Assembly: GCA_016648135.1 (NCBI GenBank)
Contig: JADDOH010023140.1
Location: 1-64,000 of the forward strand
Length of the DNA: 64,000 nucleotides
Direction: 5' to 3'
From: Agrypnia vestita
Taxonomy: Eukaryota > Arthropoda > Insecta > Trichoptera > Phryganeidae
Below the pieces are notes generated by a model, which saw only the letters and a program-made list of their open reading frames with translations, ran no database searches and was not told where the DNA came from. Shown one piece after another: positions 1-12,040 of the stretch; position 1 is the stretch's first letter; each line of letters opens with the position of its first letter. Both the position numbers and the translations under genes were made by a program.

Positions 1-3000
1 AGTTGGCCCATCAGCGGAGGTCGCGGCTGGCTTCGTCCGTTGCGACATGCCTGGCATTCAAATTGTATTCGACGCACGGTTGGTCTTAATCGCAAAATAA
101 AAAATTTAGCGCGCAGGTCACTCACAGTTCTTTCAGTTCCTGGGTGGTTTTCATGTTCGTGATAGTATCGCACCATGATTCGTACATAGGGGTGCGAACC
201 ATCCAGTATGATAGGTTCTCGTAGGTCCAGTGGTATGTCTGATACTGTTGCTCCAATCAGACGAGTGCGCATCCGGATGATGCCTCGGTTATCCAGTCGT
301 GGTGTCATCGGATAGAGGCGGCTGTTTCTGGGAAGAACCTCTCCTCGTTGTAATATTTGTACCTCTGGACCAAATGAAATCTTTTGGGAGTGGATGATCC
401 ATGCCTCCTCGGCAGCATTTCTTTCATGTGGTGTCAAGTCATGCCCCGTTCCTGCCGAATTTGTTTTTCGGCGACAGTTTGTCACAAATCGTCGCACCCA
501 GGCTGTGGTGCGGACCAAACGTATCCACGATGAGAAGCGCCCTAATTCTGGAAATGCGCCGCTGTTCGTAGTGACACTGTGAGTTAAGGTCACGACGTCC
601 GGTCGTAATTCGAGGCACCGTGGATCGGGTTGGGGTTGGTTAGCCTCTCGTGGCCAAGCCGATTCTTCTCTCCTGAGGAACTCAGGACCGCTGAACCACA
701 TACTGTCAGCGGCTAGGTTTGGAGGATCGCCGTCCCTGGTTCCAATCTCTGCGGGATTATGGCGTGTGGGTACCCATTTCCAAGTACCGGTGTCTGTTAG
801 CTCGTCTATTTCACCCAGACGGTTGGCAACAAAGGCGGAGTAGGATCGGGGGTCCGTTCTTAACCAGCAAAGTACCGTCATTGAGTCCGTCCACATGATC
901 GTCCTCTGGATCTGGCAGACGTGTTCTCTTTTCACAGTGGCGGCTAGTCTGGCTCCCATTAGAGCGGCTTGAAGTTCCAGCCGTGGCACTGATAATGGTT
1001 TTAGTGGAGTCACCTTGCACTTTGATGCCACGAACGCTACGTTTCGGCAGTTGTTGCCCATCTCTTCCACGAAATATGCCACGGTGCAGCATGCCAGTTC
1101 AGAAGCGTCACTGAAAACGTGTAACGAGACTTGTGTACTGCTTCGACTTGAGAGACACTGACGTGGCACTGCGCATTGGCTTGTCTTGAGTAGTCTGTAC
1201 CACTCGCGCCATTTTTGCGCGTGTTCGGGGATAATTTAATCGTCCCAGCCGATTTTTGATCTCCACACGGCTTGTAGTAGGATTTTTGACCGTATCAGAA
1301 GGCAGGCGAGGAAGCCCACCGGGTCAAAAATCCGCATGACGGCGCTCAACAATTCTCACTTGGTTGGTCGATCTCCGGCTTCTAGTTGTGGCAAATTTAC
1401 AAATTAGAATATAAATTTGTTGGAGCTTGGATCCCATTTGATTCCAAGTACCCTCTCGGTGGTCGTGCTTTCACTAATTATCTCGATTGGTGTCACTGCA
1501 CATAGTTGTGGATTCACTTGTGCCTTGACCTGTGGGTCATTAGATGCCCAGTTAGTCAGGTGCATGTTTCCGCGTCGCAAAACCTCTGATACTTCCTTCA
1601 TTAGTTTGATGGCGTCCTCTGTGGTGTCCACAGCATCAAGATAATCATCCATGTAGAACTTGGTTTTTATCACGCAGGCTGCTGCCGGGAATTCCACCGC
1701 GCTAGCCTCCGCGATTTAGTTGCGTACAAATTGCGCACTGGTTGGTGAGCATGTCGCGCCAAACACCATGGATGTCATCATAAAAGTGCGTGGTTCAGCG
1801 TCTTCATGGTCCCTCCATAAAAATAGCTGTGCACTTTGATCAGGTTCACAGATTTTGTTGCGCAGGAACATTTCCTGCACGTCTGCCGCCAGTGATATAT
1901 TTTCTTCCCGGAATCGGAACAGGTTTCCCAGAAGTGAAGAAAGCAAGTCTGGTCCGGTCAATAAGGTGTCGTTGAGTGACACGCCTCGGCACTTGCTGGC
2001 GGCATCAAAAACTATTCTGATTTTCCCTGGTTTGTTGACGTTGAATACTGCAAAGTGTGGCAGGAACCATCTACGCGGTCCAAGTTTGTCGATTTCTTCC
2101 TTCGACAGAGCTCGGGCGTAGCCCTTTTCCAAGTATTCCTCGAATTTTGATCGATATGCGGCCACGAAGGTGGCATTTTTTTTCATTTTTCTTTCTACGC
2201 CAGTTAATCGATTTAGTGCGCACTGGCGGCTCTCGGGTAAGTGCGCGTGTTCATGTTTCCACAAAAGTCCGGTTTCCCACTGTCCATTGGATAGCTGACG
2301 AGTGGTGACCGACATTATTTGTTCGGCTTGTGCGTCATTGATATTGACGCGGGCCGCACTGGTCACGCCCAGTGAATCCACTGAGAAGTGCTGTTTCACT
2401 AGTGTTTCTAGTTTATCAGGTGCTGGCGATGTTGCTCCAGCGATTGCCAGTATTGTAGCACTTGTTTGCGGCGACCGGGGGAGTGCAGCTCCATGCACCG
2501 TCCATCCCAATGCTGTGCGGGATAGGATGCCGCCACTCGCTGTTTCCCTTACTTCACGAGTGACGATGAGATGGGCATGGTCTTGCCCAATTAGAAGCTG
2601 TGGTTTTACTTCCAAGATCTTTGTCTGGTTCGTGCGTAAACGTCCTTGCCGATGTGGAGATTGTACTGTCCATTGAGAGGGCAGTGCGAGATCGCGGACC
2701 GTACTCGCTCGTAGTGTGTGCTCTGACCCATTTCCAGTTATGGTAATGTTCAACATTTGGGAGCGATTGTCCGACGAGCACATTCCGTTCGCACCGTGGA
2801 TGCGAAGTTCGCGCACTGGTCCCTGGGCCCCGACGGCACTGGCTACACCTGCCTCGATGAGGGTCACTGTAGAGCCTTCGTCAAGTAGAGCGTACACTTT
2901 TACTTGACCCCGGGGGCCATTCACGAACACTGGGAGGATTTTCAGTAGCACCGGGTGTGCGTTCTCCCTGTCTCCCGTGAGATCGACCACATCTGAACCA

Positions 3001-3926
3001 CTGAGCCCGTCGTGCCCACCTGGTCTTCGCGACGCGCCAGATGCCATTATCGGTAATGGCGCTGTTGACCGGGATGCCTCATGTAACATTCGGTGATGAG
3101 GTAGCCGGCAATTGTTCACACCGCACTTCTTTGCCTTGCAACGCGGGGATCGATGACCACTGTTCAAGCACACATAGCACCAGCCACTTTCTCGCACTAT
3201 GTTCCAACGTTCCGCGACGGTTTTTTGTACGAATTCACTACACGCGGTCACATTGTGGCTAGCTGCTCGACACACAGTGCACAAATTGTTGTTCGTAACA
3301 TTGTTCATGGTTGACTCCACTTCGCTGGTTGTGTGAACTTGACCGCTCCTTCGCACTTTATGGTGAGTGACCAAACAGCCAGCGTATGGGGCTATGCCAG
3401 CCATCTTCATGAGCCAGGCTGATAAGTCCTGTATTCCAATTTCCTTAGACCCTCCCACTCGTGAAGAGAGCCACATCATCTGGACGCACAGTGGCAGTTT
3501 GTCGACCATCTCGACTAGTAGTTTTGGTGACACCAGATATTTTCCTTCCAAGCCCTCCACCGTGGCGACGACGTTCCGAATTGCCACCGCATATTCCATG
3601 ACAGCACCCGCCGTCGTATTTTCTGGAAGGCGTGGTTGTCTTCGCACTCGGTCTAGCATTGTTGATACGATGGTGTCCGGTTGGCCAAACTGCGTTTCCA
3701 GAGTATCCATTATCTCGGTTACATTCCGTGGGCTGATCAGGAGAGGGCCAACCACTTCTCGTGCTTGTCCCTTGAGCGCGCGTTGTAACCGCAGTAGATT
3801 CTCAGCTGCCGTCAGATCACAAAGGCTTGATGATTGGTGGCCGAGCGATGAGTGCGGATATCCGAGGTTCTTCGTGATTTGGTTGAGACCGCGGACTCTC
3901 CGTCTCGCGTGACGATCGGATGGCAT
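1..3926 (-). pseudogene. Element C pol (gag C-end, protease, RT, RNase H, integrase start), broken
   Basis: Open from about 3926 to the TAA at 1716, then continuing in the same frame past two more TAA codons. In order it shows a Gag zinc knuckle (CYVCLNSGHRSPRC, CX2CX4HX4C), an aspartic protease motif (LLDEGST), the RT motifs IRIVFDAASK and FGATCSP, the catalytic YMDD box near 1.62 kb, and an RNase H region (WTDSMTVLCWL near 0.88 kb) running into sequence collinear with the pre-integrase part of element A. Unlike element A it keeps the RT core, so this copy shows what A has lost. Three nonsense codons and a shifted gag junction make it a dead copy. The integrase catalytic part lies outside the window. 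Confidence 0.85.
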
Positions 3927-4617
3927 CCGAAATCATCGTGGCCATTCTGGCCATTGGGTCAGCTTGGTACCGCACCCAATCTCTGGTGAATGCTGCCCCA
4001 GTATCCCTTTCCGTAGGGTTACGTGTATGGTTTGCATCAAATGTTGGATGTTCTTGAAGTGGTGGCTGCTGATCAACGGGCGTCCTCCCCATTGTGCTGC
4101 TCATCGGTGAAGTAGTTCTCCGTTGGTCCGGGGCTAACGGAGCTGGCTCACATTCGTCAGCAGCAGCAGCAATAGATCTCGGTTTGTTCCATACCAGTCC
4201 CTTTTCAGGACCACCGCTCCATTCTTGGCCCTTTTCAGGGCCGCCGTTCCGTTCTTGCCCCTTTTCAGGGCCACCGCTCCATACAGGCCCCTTTTCAGGG
4301 CCACCAAAAACGGCAGCTTCAGCTGAGATCCAGCCTGGATCCTCAGCCGCGACTCCAGTCGCAGCCGCCGTTGGCGCTTGACCTGCGCCATGCACTCGGG
4401 AGAACGCCTCCAGATGATCCTTCTGGAGATCTCGCACGAGCTGCCTGTGGTGACGGTCTTTGCGGCGAAGTTCCGCCTTCAGTTGGCGGATGATGTCTGC
4501 CTCTCGAGCCTGGGAACTGCTTCCATGCTCGGATTGACCGTCTGAGTCTGATGCCGTCCTGACTTCTTCTTCTTCTTCCCGTGCGGTTTGCCCCGATCGT
4601 AACCCTGATCGAGACAT
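3817..4617 (-). pseudogene. Element C gag N-terminal part
   Basis: ATG at 4617; 266 codons to a stop at 3817. The N-terminus is acidic and Ser-rich, followed by a charged helix that looks like a coiled coil (about residues 40-70), then four 10-residue repeats built on GGPEKG (about residues 104-143), then a linker. The frame ends early: residues matching the rest of the Gag core continue in another frame from about 3870, so a small deletion with frameshift separates the halves. Gag would form the particle and bind RNA. The start is supported by its position about 25 nt after the primer-binding site, matching the spacing in elements A and B. Confidence 0.8.
4196..4305 (-). repeat. Four 30-bp tandem repeats in gag with histone-stem-loop-like cores
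   Basis: CTTTTCAGG(G/A) recurs at 4201, 4231, 4261 and 4291, exactly 30 bp apart, each coding on the minus strand for a GGPEKG-type decapeptide. The plus-strand reading of 4227-4242 is GGCCCTTTTCAGGGCC, identical to the 3' stem-loop of the H2A gene at 14159-14174, and the next three bases (GCC) also match. The other units carry one or two stem mismatches or a bulge. Confidence 0.9.
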
Positions 4618-4640
4618 GCTGTTCAGGAGTGAAGATTGGC

Positions 4641-4659
4641 AATCCGGCTCGAAGGACCA
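4641..4659 (-). other. Primer-binding site of element C (tRNA-Tyr type)
   Basis: The plus strand reads AATCCGGCTCGAAGGACCA, which matches the 3' end of eukaryotic tRNA-Tyr including CCA. The minus strand is therefore a 19-nt primer site, three bases after an LTR terminus in CA (position 4663). This fixes element orientation and the LTR/internal boundary. Confidence 0.8.
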
Positions 4660-4662
4660 CTT

Positions 4663-5016
4663 TGTCTTGCACAGGACAAAGACTGTATATTTACCAGGTG
4701 TGGATCCCCAATTTCACTTTTCAGGGCCGCCAAAAACGGCAGGAGCAGGATGTAGAGAAGGTTTGAGAAATTAAAAAACACTTTAAAACTTGTAGACTGG
4801 ATCGAAGAGCGAAGACACAATACGACGAAAAGACTGCCTTTGCTCTCCGATTTCAGCGCATTTATTCAATTAAGTACATTAGACCCCGCGTGTGTCAGCC
4901 AACCGGCGCGTCGCTCATTTCCGCTGCGCCCCGCGCTGCTGCTGATGCTCCGTTGAACGCGACACACGCTGGGTCAGATTCACACAAATATTCAAAAACC
5001 GGCCCTTTTTCAGGGC
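4663..5016 (-). repeat. Element C 5' LTR (partial, outer limit uncertain)
   Basis: Lies between the primer site and AT-rich DNA. On the minus strand there is a TATA-like GAATAAAT near 4.86 kb with an initiator-like GCAGTCT about 31 bases downstream. The motif at 5001-5016 (GGCCCTTTTTCAGGGC on plus) and a half-copy at 4714-4727 repeat the stem-loop theme of gag. The inner end at 4663 is secure; the outer end is a guess. Confidence 0.5.
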
Positions 5017-6330
5017 TACCAAAACATAATATTTTTATTTTCATTTTCTTAAATTTACTCATATAACATAAAAAAAGCATTCGTAGAAAAACATAAAATA
5101 TATAAAATTTCGCAGTTTCCGTGTCGCAGTTGGTTGTACGGGGTCAAGTTGATCGCCGTGGATCCTGTTCGAAACACTTAAAGTAAAAGCCTTTAAAGTC
5201 GTATATATATGTAAAATAAAAAATAATTCATATTTTTTATTTTCAATCGTAAATAGTCAACAAAAAATACTATCTAATAATTTTGGTTATGGCTATATGA
5301 ATGTTTTCGAAATAAATTATCTGAAAAATAAAACTCATTCGTTGTTTTCATAATTAATTTCTGTCCATACTAATTCAATAATCTTTTCATTGTAATTCAC
5401 GGTAATTTTGACGAAATGAAATACAATGAACGAAACAATAAAAACGTGCGTGCAAACCGGCGAACGCCGAAACACTAAAAAAAATATCACTGTCGGGTGA
5501 CACACGATACGTGACCGGCCACGTAGCCACGCCTAAATGTCTATCGCTGTGCAGGGGCGGACTAGCAGGTCGGCCTCCTCGGAAAGAAATGTGCCATTCT
5601 TATAAGATACAACTTAATTTTAAGAAAAAACAAATAAATGCGTTCTTTACTCGTACTGTATTATAAAATTTTCTACTTCTAAATAATCTGTCATAGTTTA
5701 TTTATTTTGGTCTGATTCGAAGTGATCACTTCATAATCCACCCGCTTATTATAATATGGAATAGGGCCGCGAGCATATGACCACGCATATACTATCCGCC
5801 AGGATCCCGGAGAGAGCTAATTCCCAGAATGTAAGCAAGTTCTTTACCATTGCTTCCGTATAAAAGAAGAATATATAACAAATGATACACTGTTGAATAT
5901 TTTAGAGATAAGTCATACCAAATTAAATCCTGGTTATACCACAGTTTCGTCATCCGTTTTAGTCTCTGGCCAATGAAAAAATAATATTTCAAAGCGTAAA
6001 GGTTACGTGATCTAAATGCTTGCTTTGATTATCGCCTCTCTTCTATACGACATCGTAGATCGGTGAATATTATTTGACGATATGACAAGTTGAAACGCAA
6101 ATTGAATGTTACGACAAGATAGAATTGAATTTTTTTGCAATTTTTGTATGAGAAGATAAGGTTAAATGGAAATGACAATAGATATGATAAAATAAAACAA
6201 ATTTAACACCGACATTCCATCACATACGACAAAATTGAATTTTGCACAGAGGATACTAGAGTATTTACGTTAGCAATAGTGAGCATGAAGCCATTTGTAG
6301 AGCAAGTCTCAAAGCCTCTTGCCATCACTA
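5017..6330. other. AT-rich DNA, no recognised feature
   Basis: Only short open frames and simple A/T runs are seen. No domain, splice pattern or repeat structure could be supported. Confidence 0.5.
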
Positions 6331-6450
6331 TAAAGGCGGCCATACACACTCCGGTGCATCGTAGAGGTACACCGCATATCGCAGATCGGTCCGTACCGCA
6401 ACGTGTATGGGCTTACCCGTAGAACTCATACACGTTGCGGTACACCGCAT
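6331..6450. repeat. Palindromic MITE-like remnant
   Basis: Starts AAGGCGGCCATACACACTCC and contains 17-bp inverted arms around 6393-6445 (GTACCGCAACGTGTATG and its complement). Related sequence, in reverse, ends the repeat at 13239-13390, so this is a dispersed family. Confidence 0.5.
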
Positions 6451-6479
6451 GAGTCTTACTACGATTTTCGAGTGTACTA

Positions 6480-7440
6480 TAGTTATGGGTCCGCTCTGTA
6501 CTCACTACTACAATGTAGTACTACATTGAAGTGCACACTTCGCACATTTTGAAGTGTAGTGCACACTACAAACTACAAACACCAAAGTTATTGAAAGTAT
6601 AAACTTCAAATAGTACTCTTCATTTCAAAGCGAACACTACAAAGTACATACACTTCAAAGCTATCGAAAGTATGAGAAACATATTTTAAATAGTGCATTT
6701 TTTACGTGAAATTTTGGGAAGTTGATGTAGATATATGAAGAAATCTCTGGAAACTGTAACAACCCTCCCCCCCCATGGTTTGAAAAATTTTGGGACCCAT
6801 AAAGAAATTTTTGGGAAGTTGATGTAGCTAAACGAAGAAGAAATCTCTGGAAACTGTAACAACCCCCCCCCATGGTTTGAAAATTTTTTGGAATCAAATG
6901 AAGAAATCTGGCTAGCGACCTTTTCTTTTTTTGTTAGGTCGCCAAATGTTACTGTGGAGAAAATATCGTCAATTTATCTTAAATATTTTTCTCGTTGACA
7001 TTTTTTTTTTTTAGCTCGCCAAATTTTTATTTGGGAAAAAAATATTAACTCACTAACTACATTACTTCATTTCATTACACTTCACTTCATTAATACTACA
7101 ATTACTTCATTAATACTACAGTTACTTCATTTCATTACTTCACTTCATTAATACTACAATTACTTCATTACATTACTTTACTTCATTAATACTACAATTA
7201 CTTCATTTCGTTACTTCACTTCATTAATACTACAATTACTTCATTACATTACTTCACTTCATTAATACTACAATTACTTCGTTACTTCATTTCATTTCGT
7301 AGTACTACAATTACTTCACTTCAAGTATTTTTACTACAATTGTAGTGTACACTTTGTAGTCTTCAAACTGGTGAACGTGTGTGTGTTGTAGTCTTCATTT
7401 TGAAATGTAGTTTTTCCCTTCGCTAGTGTACTATTCGCAT
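6480..7440. repeat. Complex repeat block with a minisatellite and a local duplication
   Basis: A roughly 60-bp segment with CTCTGGAAACTGTAACAACC is duplicated at about 6742-6800 and 6842-6890. From about 7060 to 7320 a unit of about 38-40 bp built on ATTAATACTACAATTACTTC repeats some six times. Outer flanks rich in GTAGTG/CACTAC hint at inverted ends of a non-autonomous DNA element, but termini and target duplication were not resolved. No coding capacity. Confidence 0.6.
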
Positions 7441-7797
7441 GTTTGAAAAGCATATTTTTATACGGTTATAGGATACTATTTTTTAAAGCTCTTTTGTGCG
7501 TTTATTTTTATTTCCTGCTTAAGCAATGTTTTATATGATATTGCACGCGTTAAAGATTTTATATAAATATATTATATGTATATATTCATATACACGTTAT
7601 AAAATTATACTTTAGAAGGATCAGCTTTTTCAACTACGGTTTTTGCATGACATTGCATAATATGTCAAATATTTTATTCAAAATGGCAGACGGCATTCAA
7701 TTGTGTTCGCGTGTCACATCTGTCAGCTGTCATCTGTTGCGGTGTCGCACCCAGCACTCGCGGCATGACGCCGGAACGGCCGGAAACAAACTGAAGC

Positions 7798-8432
7798 CAT
7801 GTATTCACTAGGGGACAAATCGCGAAACATTCCGAGCGGCATGTCGCATCAACATCTATGCTCATGTTTCGGGGACAATGACGCGGTCATTTGACGTGTA
7901 CACACCGGGATTCACATATCACTTGTCGCGGAAATGTCGCCCGATGAGGTTATGATGACAGCTGCGTATCTATTTATTTTAACGAGTTATCGAAACGTAA
8001 GAGGAGAAAAAGGTGGTGGGTGTGAAATTATTTACTGCAAAGAGAAAGAAGGATGGATATTCTATGCGATCTTCGAATGTCTGACGGATCTTTTGCCAAT
8101 TTCTCTCGAATAACAACAACTGTTTTTGACAATTATTACAAATAATCGGGCCTTCCATAGCCAAGCAAGACAATATTAAGGAACGCTGTTGGCCCTCACA
8201 TCATTTTATTTTTCACTCACTTACCACGTGGTACTGACGCAAAGCATGATGTCGCCGTAAGCTCGCTCGGGTACCGTGCGAGTAGGGTAACGTAGCAACG
8301 TTGCCGCGACACGTAGAAATGCTCCGCTATGTTGTGCGCGACGTCGCGGAACAGTGCGCGACGTTGCAACGTCACGTAGACTCTATGCCACGCGTGATGT
8401 TGAGGGGCAATTTGTTCCATAGTGAATACATA
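7798..8432. mobile_element. TIR DNA transposon, copy 1 (possibly PIF/Harbinger-like)
   Basis: Begins CATGTATTCACTAGGGGAC and ends with its imperfect complement at 8410-8432. Copy 2 at 37106-37862 matches both outer parts. The copies share a central stretch encoding a Lys/Arg-rich peptide followed by a short acidic one, which faintly resembles the N-terminus of Harbinger transposases. That family call is tentative, since no catalytic domain and no clear 3-bp target duplication were found. The right part is rich in ACGTTGC-type palindromes. Confidence 0.65.
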
Positions 8433-8446
8433 GCTTGAAACTAAAC

Positions 8447-9752
8447 TAGGGATGGGTAAAAAATATCAATATATCGATATTGTTTGAAAAATATCGATAT
8501 ATTGATATTCAATATCAACGTTCCCTGTAAGGTGTGCGCGTGTGCGCGCGTTCACCTAGCAAAATGTCTCCACACACATGTTTTACACTCCGCACAGTCA
8601 ATATTATAAAATAAAGTTTCCTTTGCCAGATTTTAGTTTTGCTCGAATGCATGAAACAATACATGCACAATTCTTTCGCACGCTTTCGGAGAAATGAGTC
8701 GAATAATACAATTTTACCTATTAATTATATAAAATTCATCCCCTTAAAATGTCGAAAAGGAGTGGATGTGGCGACCGTTAAGAAGAAATCCTGCGATAAA
8801 TTTAAACTGGAATGGCTCTCTGAAATCGTCGAAAGAAAAATGCCATCTTCAATGCATTTACAAAAAGTAACAATTGGTGAAATATTTGTTTATTCGAAGA
8901 CATATGATCGTGTCAAATGCATCATATATATTCCGAAGCAAATATGAAAAGTAGGTACAATAGAAATGCGAAGTTTTTCTAGTAAGTAAGTAACATTTTT
9001 TAAACTAAAAAATATGTATTTATTTGAGGCTTGTAATACGGGCTTGCCAGGCAACTTTCCTCCGCTTTCTTCTTACCGGACAAAGCTAGGGAAATTATAT
9101 AAAATCACAGTAATTAATAAATACCCTATGGGGGGGGTGGTGAAAATTTATCGCACCGCCACAGCACAGATGCGTCGAAGATCCGCACACACAATATAAA
9201 AATTAGAGGGAACGTTGTTCAATATATATATATATATATTCAATATAATATATATAGTCAATATATTTTTTCGCGATATATGAAATATCGATATTTTTTT
9301 CTTGGATAATCGATATTTTTTCTTGACGACCCTTTTTTTGGTCATCGATATATTTTTTTCGATATATCGATAGTTTTTTCCCAATATATCGATAGTTTTT
9401 TCCCAATATATCGATATATTTTTCCCGATATATCGATATATTTTCTTCGATTTTTTTTTTGGCGACTTTTTTTTGGTTACCTTTTTTTTGCACATCGATA
9501 TTTTTCTCGGTTAATCGATAAAATAATATAAAATAATAGCTTTAAATGTTGTTTCTCTTTTCAGGTGTGTACTTTTATTATTTTTAAATTTTAATATGAA
9601 ATATTATGTTCTTTTGCTAATAAAATATATACTCTTTTCAGAGCAACGCAAAAAAGCTTTTATTTTAAAAAAAACTAAAATATTTGGGAAACGGAAACGA
9701 AATATATATATATATATATATATCGACATTTTCTTTCATTTACCCATCCCTA
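8447..9752. mobile_element. hAT-like element with TAGGGATGGGTAAA termini
   Basis: Starts TAGGGATGGGTAAA at 8447 and ends with the complement at 9739-9752. Both ends run into (ATATCGAT)-type palindromic tracts, the same design as the 330-bp element at 55846-56175, which has an 8-bp target duplication. Flanking 8-mers here do not match, so the ends may belong to different insertions. Inside are an open frame at 8639-8947 and long A/T and ATATCGAT tracts at 9220-9530. Confidence 0.55.
8639..8947 (+). pseudogene. Possible N-terminal fragment of a hAT-type transposase
   Basis: A 102-codon open frame between hAT-like termini. The segment DKFKLEWLSEIVE resembles the N-terminal 'kFkxeWL' stretch common in hAT-derived transposases, and a Cys and more basic residues follow. 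No BED finger, RNase H-like core or C-terminal dimerisation motif follows. It may equally be chance coding in an AT-rich element. Confidence 0.25.
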
Positions 9753-9775
9753 CCTTTTGTCCGTCGCGTCGCAGA

Positions 9776-9885
9776 GACAAAAAGAATCGAATTTCAATTC
9801 TTCTGCGGTCACTCGTACAGGTCTGGAAACCTCCACCCGCGAACACCACACACGCTGCGGTACGTCTCTAGAGGTCGCCCGTACA
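9776..9885. repeat. Dispersed repeat, copy 1
   Basis: Nearly identical to 13239-13350 over about 110 bp (shared core TTCTGCGGTCAC followed by TACAGGTCTGGAAACC). Immediately to the right, 9889 onward begins CAGGGCCGGCCC, a terminus style seen in some hAT elements. Confidence 0.7.
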
Positions 9886-10036
9886 CAGGGCCGGCCCGTT
9901 CATATAGGCAAACTAGGCGATGGTCTAGGGCGCTCGTATTTGGGGGGCGGCACCGGCCTAGCGAACGGATAGTCAGCGTCAAGATCATGTAAATCGGTCC
10001 AATGGTTTGAACGCGCGGCCGCCGCCCGAACCGAAG

Positions 10037-12040
10037 CACAGTGGGTCGAAACCGTAATTTGAGGGACTTAGGGACCAACTTTCTTTTTTTACTTTTTTCT
10101 TTATGCCGATGGATAGAGCTCATTAACCTTATCAATAGTTGTCCTATGAAACTTTTTCCTAAACTTTATAGTTTGAGCAAAAAAGTTTTGTATTTTTTGT
10201 ATGGAGCGGATCAAATAAAATTAAATTTCTGCTAAGTGGTGACTAACCCCGTTTTGAAACCTTTTTTTTCTCAGACCTTGTCTAGTCTACCATCGTTTGA
10301 TGCTATGAGCGTGTACATAAACTTACTACTCTACCAGATAAATGGATCGAAAAAATAAAAAACGTATATATTTATAATATTATTTTTTATTTTCGTAATT
10401 TCTTTTATGTCAAACCAAATATGAAATAGTGAGTAAAAGTACATAATAACTCAAATAATCAACAAAAAACGAACATAATTATACTAAAAACTAAATGAAA
10501 ACTTAATAATACAACAGCAAACATATTTTTTTACAAATTGTAGATAGTAGTTTTACGATATATGTACAGGCTGTACCAGAGCTAGCAGCAAAAACTTGGC
10601 AGGTAGATTCCTGACTATGTTATGAGTCTAAAATGTTCAAGCAACCATGACCTAATATCAATAGTTATGGAGATTTTTATATTCGTAACTTCATTTAAGT
10701 CAAACTAAATATGAAATAGTAAGTAAAAGTATTATAGTATTAATATTATTATTATACATTCTAAAATCAAACTCACCGCTCGACGCTCTTCACCCTACCC
10801 GGCGCGGCGAATACGAACGCGAACAAACAAATAAATAATCGATCGATAATAATGATAAATATTATTAATTAATTATGCATACCTAATTAGCGGTCACCCG
10901 GTCGCGGGTCGCGGGTCGCGGGTCGCGGATCACCCGGAAGTCCGCACGTGTCGGTGGGTAGGTACATGTCGAGACAAGTTTGCACCCGCACAGATGGCCG
11001 GCCGCTCTCCGGCGTTCGTTTTTATTATCATTGTCACGTTAAATTATTTTACAATTGCGGGGACATTTTACATTTTACATTTTTACTGACACGTTTATTG
11101 CACATTTTAACGCACACTTTTTTGCCGCTTTCTCTTCATCTATAATAATAAATAGAAACAAAATCTTTTGAAAATAATTCGGTCAGTTTTTTTTCTTTAA
11201 ATATATCGCTTGTGTCTATTACCATCACGTTTTAAATTCCAATGAAAAAAAAACTAAATATATTTAAAAAATTTCACTTATTATTATAAGTTCATAAAAC
11301 CTTACGAAGAAAAGGAAGAAGAATTGATTTCGAAAAGATTGATGTATTCAAAAATGTGTAGAATACTTAATTACCTACTATCATCATTTTAAATATCTTT
11401 AATATTCGAAAAATTCATTGAGATATTATTTAAAAGGAGTGCCGATCACCTCTCTTATTCATATAATATATATACATGTAATGCAAAACACTCTTTATTA
11501 TTTTAAAATATCAAATTATCTCAAGATCTCATAGATATGTACTGAAAAAACGAAATTATGTTTGCCGCCATTTCAAGTGATCGATCGCTATCAAAAGTTA
11601 GGTGTCGATAATTATTATGCGCGAAATATTGAAGTCGACCTACCTGTCTCAGATGACAAAACGGCTGATTTTAATAAAAACGGGTAAAATTTTCATAAAA
11701 ATCAATAATAAACATAATACATGTGACATTTCATATGACAGATTCTCCGCTGTGCTAAACCAATTAAAAAATAAAACTATATAAAAATCAACAATAAAAC
11801 CAATACAGGTAGACCAAAACTAACTAAATGAACATTTAATAGTACAACAGCAAACTTCACTATTTTTTTACAATTGTAGATAGTAGTTTTATACGAGATA
11901 TTGTTCAAATATAAGAGCTAGATGGGAACGAAGTAGTCGTATTTAACCCAGTTTATAAGGAAAAATTGTGATTGAAGGAATCATCTCTGAAGCTGTGAAT
12001 GTTGAACAGGAATTACAAATTACGGTTTCGACCCACTGTG
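10037..12040. mobile_element. 2-kb non-coding TIR element
   Basis: Left end CACAGTGGGTCGAAACCGTA at 10037 is mirrored by its complement ending at 12040. The terminal repeat is about 25 bp and may extend outward as GGCCGCCGC with an 11-bp interruption. No target duplication was found. Internally two direct repeats occur: around 10390-10440 against 10685-10735, and around 10490-10560 against 11815-11895. A short (GCGGGTC)n array lies at about 10900-10930. No transposase is visible, so it is non-autonomous. Confidence 0.6.

Larger units (their letters stand above)
1..5016 (-). mobile_element. BEL/Pao LTR retrotransposon, element C (decayed, cut by window edge)
   Basis: Read on the minus strand this is LTR, primer-binding site, gag, protease, reverse transcriptase, RNase H, then the start of the integrase region, running off the left edge. 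The single gag-pol order with protease before RT and the LLDEGS-type protease motif fit BEL/Pao. It is inactive: gag is shifted against pol near 3.82-3.93 kb, with about 25 residues missing relative to element A, and pol has in-frame TAA stops at 1716-1718, 1404-1406 and 1236-1238. The 5' limit (right side) is not fixed. I end it at the stem-loop-like motif at 5001-5016 because no clean TG terminus is visible beyond. Confidence 0.85.

Noticed and set aside
7060..7320. CRISPR-like or regulatory repeat array
   Set aside because: Degenerate adjacent tandem units without unique spacers in a eukaryotic context: a minisatellite.
9148..9495. Two overlapping Lys/Ile/Tyr-rich open frames on the minus strand
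   Set aside because: They translate ATATCGAT and A/T tracts of a transposon; pure low complexity.
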